DNA from: Candidatus Gastranaerophilales bacterium
Lineage (GTDB): Bacteria; Cyanobacteriota; Vampirovibrionia; Gastranaerophilales; Gastranaerophilaceae
NCBI GenBank assembly: GCA_944324385.1
Contig: CALUWD010000001.1
Coordinates: 59,327 to 123,326, forward strand
Length of the DNA stretch: 64,000 nt
Direction of reading: 5' to 3'
The notes beneath the pieces are model-generated. The model had not been told where the DNA came from, searched no databases, and saw only the letters and a program-made list of their open reading frames with translations. Within the stretch, counting starts at the first letter, position 1. The number at the start of each line of letters is the position of its first letter. Positions 63,787-64,000 of the stretch are shown here, piece by piece. The translations under genes were made by a program, and so were the position numbers.

Positions 63787-64000
63787 TTATGAATTTTGGA
63801 ATATGTCATCAATTTCTTCAACATCGTCATTGTCAAAAGTGCTGAATACATCATCACTAGCTGGCTGTGCTGTTTGATGAGTTTCCGTTTGTGTTGCTTC
63901 AGGTGTACTTTGGACTTGTGCTGGTGCTGATTGTGTACTTTGCTCACTTTGTTGAGTTGGAGCAGATTCAGCTACATTTTGAGCCTGTGACTGTGCTGAT
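63787..64000 (-). CDS. C-terminal part of a Gln/Ser/Thr/Ala-rich protein (runs off window)
   Basis: On the minus strand an open frame entering from the window edge ends with the TAA at 63787-63789. The visible 70 residues are a low-complexity Gln/Ser/Ala/Thr/Pro tail (SAQSQAQNVAESAPTQQSEQ and similar) that changes into an acidic end, DDVFSTFDNDDVEEIDDIFQNS. Composition suggests a disordered linker plus a short acidic peptide that could bind a partner. The N-terminal part is outside the window, so the function is unknown. The open frame at 63672-63947 in another frame is a shadow. Confidence 0.6.
   Translation of the reverse strand, partial: SAQSQAQNVAESAPTQQSEQSTQSAPAQVQSTPEATQTETHQTAQPASDDVFSTFDNDDVEEIDDIFQNS

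Overview
The window is a gene-dense, AT-rich, two-membrane (diderm) bacterial chromosome segment with no rRNA, phage, transposase or CRISPR signal. I infer a non-photosynthetic relative of Cyanobacteria of the Melainabacteria/Vampirovibrionia type, probably a gut-type Gastranaerophilales. The inference rests on low GC, a VKOR-DsbA fusion and a ThiD2-ThiE fusion (both common in Cyanobacteria), ExbB/ExbD/TonB, giant AsmA-like proteins, and two conserved proteins (5961-6803 and 55722-57355) that I associate from memory with that lineage. No marker gene is decisive, so the assignment is moderate.

Layout. 1-5.7 kb: a partial helical-repeat gene, then an overlapping housekeeping operon pyrH-frr-cdsA-rnc-rpe, convergent with queH and a VKOR-DsbA disulfide-forming enzyme. 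5.9-13.4 kb: an abundant-looking conserved unknown, hisF with a GGDEF gene and a small secreted protein, a class A beta-lactamase-like protein without the general base, aspS and metK. 13.4-17.6 kb: DUF721/DciA-like, a stand-alone ClpX zinc finger, a large unknown, ruvX, DUF1292, and a DUF2229 protein. 17.8-35 kb is the envelope region: an M16 peptidase, a 1175-residue AsmA-like protein, two ExbD paralogues, ExbB, a TonB/TolA-like protein, two secreted proteins, a divergent 1513-residue AsmA-like protein, a TPR lipoprotein and lgt. 35-41.9 kb: gpmI, a CHAP-type peptidase with a small partner, a cysteine-cluster protein, folP, bL25, DUF192 and a uvrC lacking its C-terminal HhH domain. 41.9-47 kb: a glycosyltransferase group (GT2, GT8, GT6) and a lipoprotein-BlaI-unknown-TadE group. 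47-53.5 kb: a dcw-like division/wall run (rsmH, ftsL-like, ftsI, murE, murA). 53.5-64 kb: an ECF sigma/anti-sigma pair, thiD2-thiE, a frameshifted conserved gene, gdhA, a large alpha/alpha-barrel-like protein, tRNA-Leu(CAG), tRNA-Gln(TTG), a uridine-kinase-like gene and mnmA.

How they fit together. Much of the window serves the envelope: lipid precursor synthesis (cdsA), lipoprotein maturation (lgt), wall synthesis (murA, murE, ftsI), disulfide formation (VKOR-DsbA), and an ion-driven motor flanked by two AsmA-like lipid-transport candidates. The last is the best candidate for an undescribed system. A second cross-cutting signal is transcriptional: at least eight genes have a recognisable -10 hexamer ending 6-7 bases before the ATG, which predicts leaderless mRNAs, while neighbouring genes have normal leaders with Shine-Dalgarno sites. 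Several enzymes lack an expected catalytic residue or domain: UvrC (no HhH), the GGDEF protein (GDEEF), the beta-lactamase-like protein (no Glu166) and MnmA (no second cysteine). No stretch longer than 300 bases is without a gene; the longest gap, 5682-5960, holds promoters.
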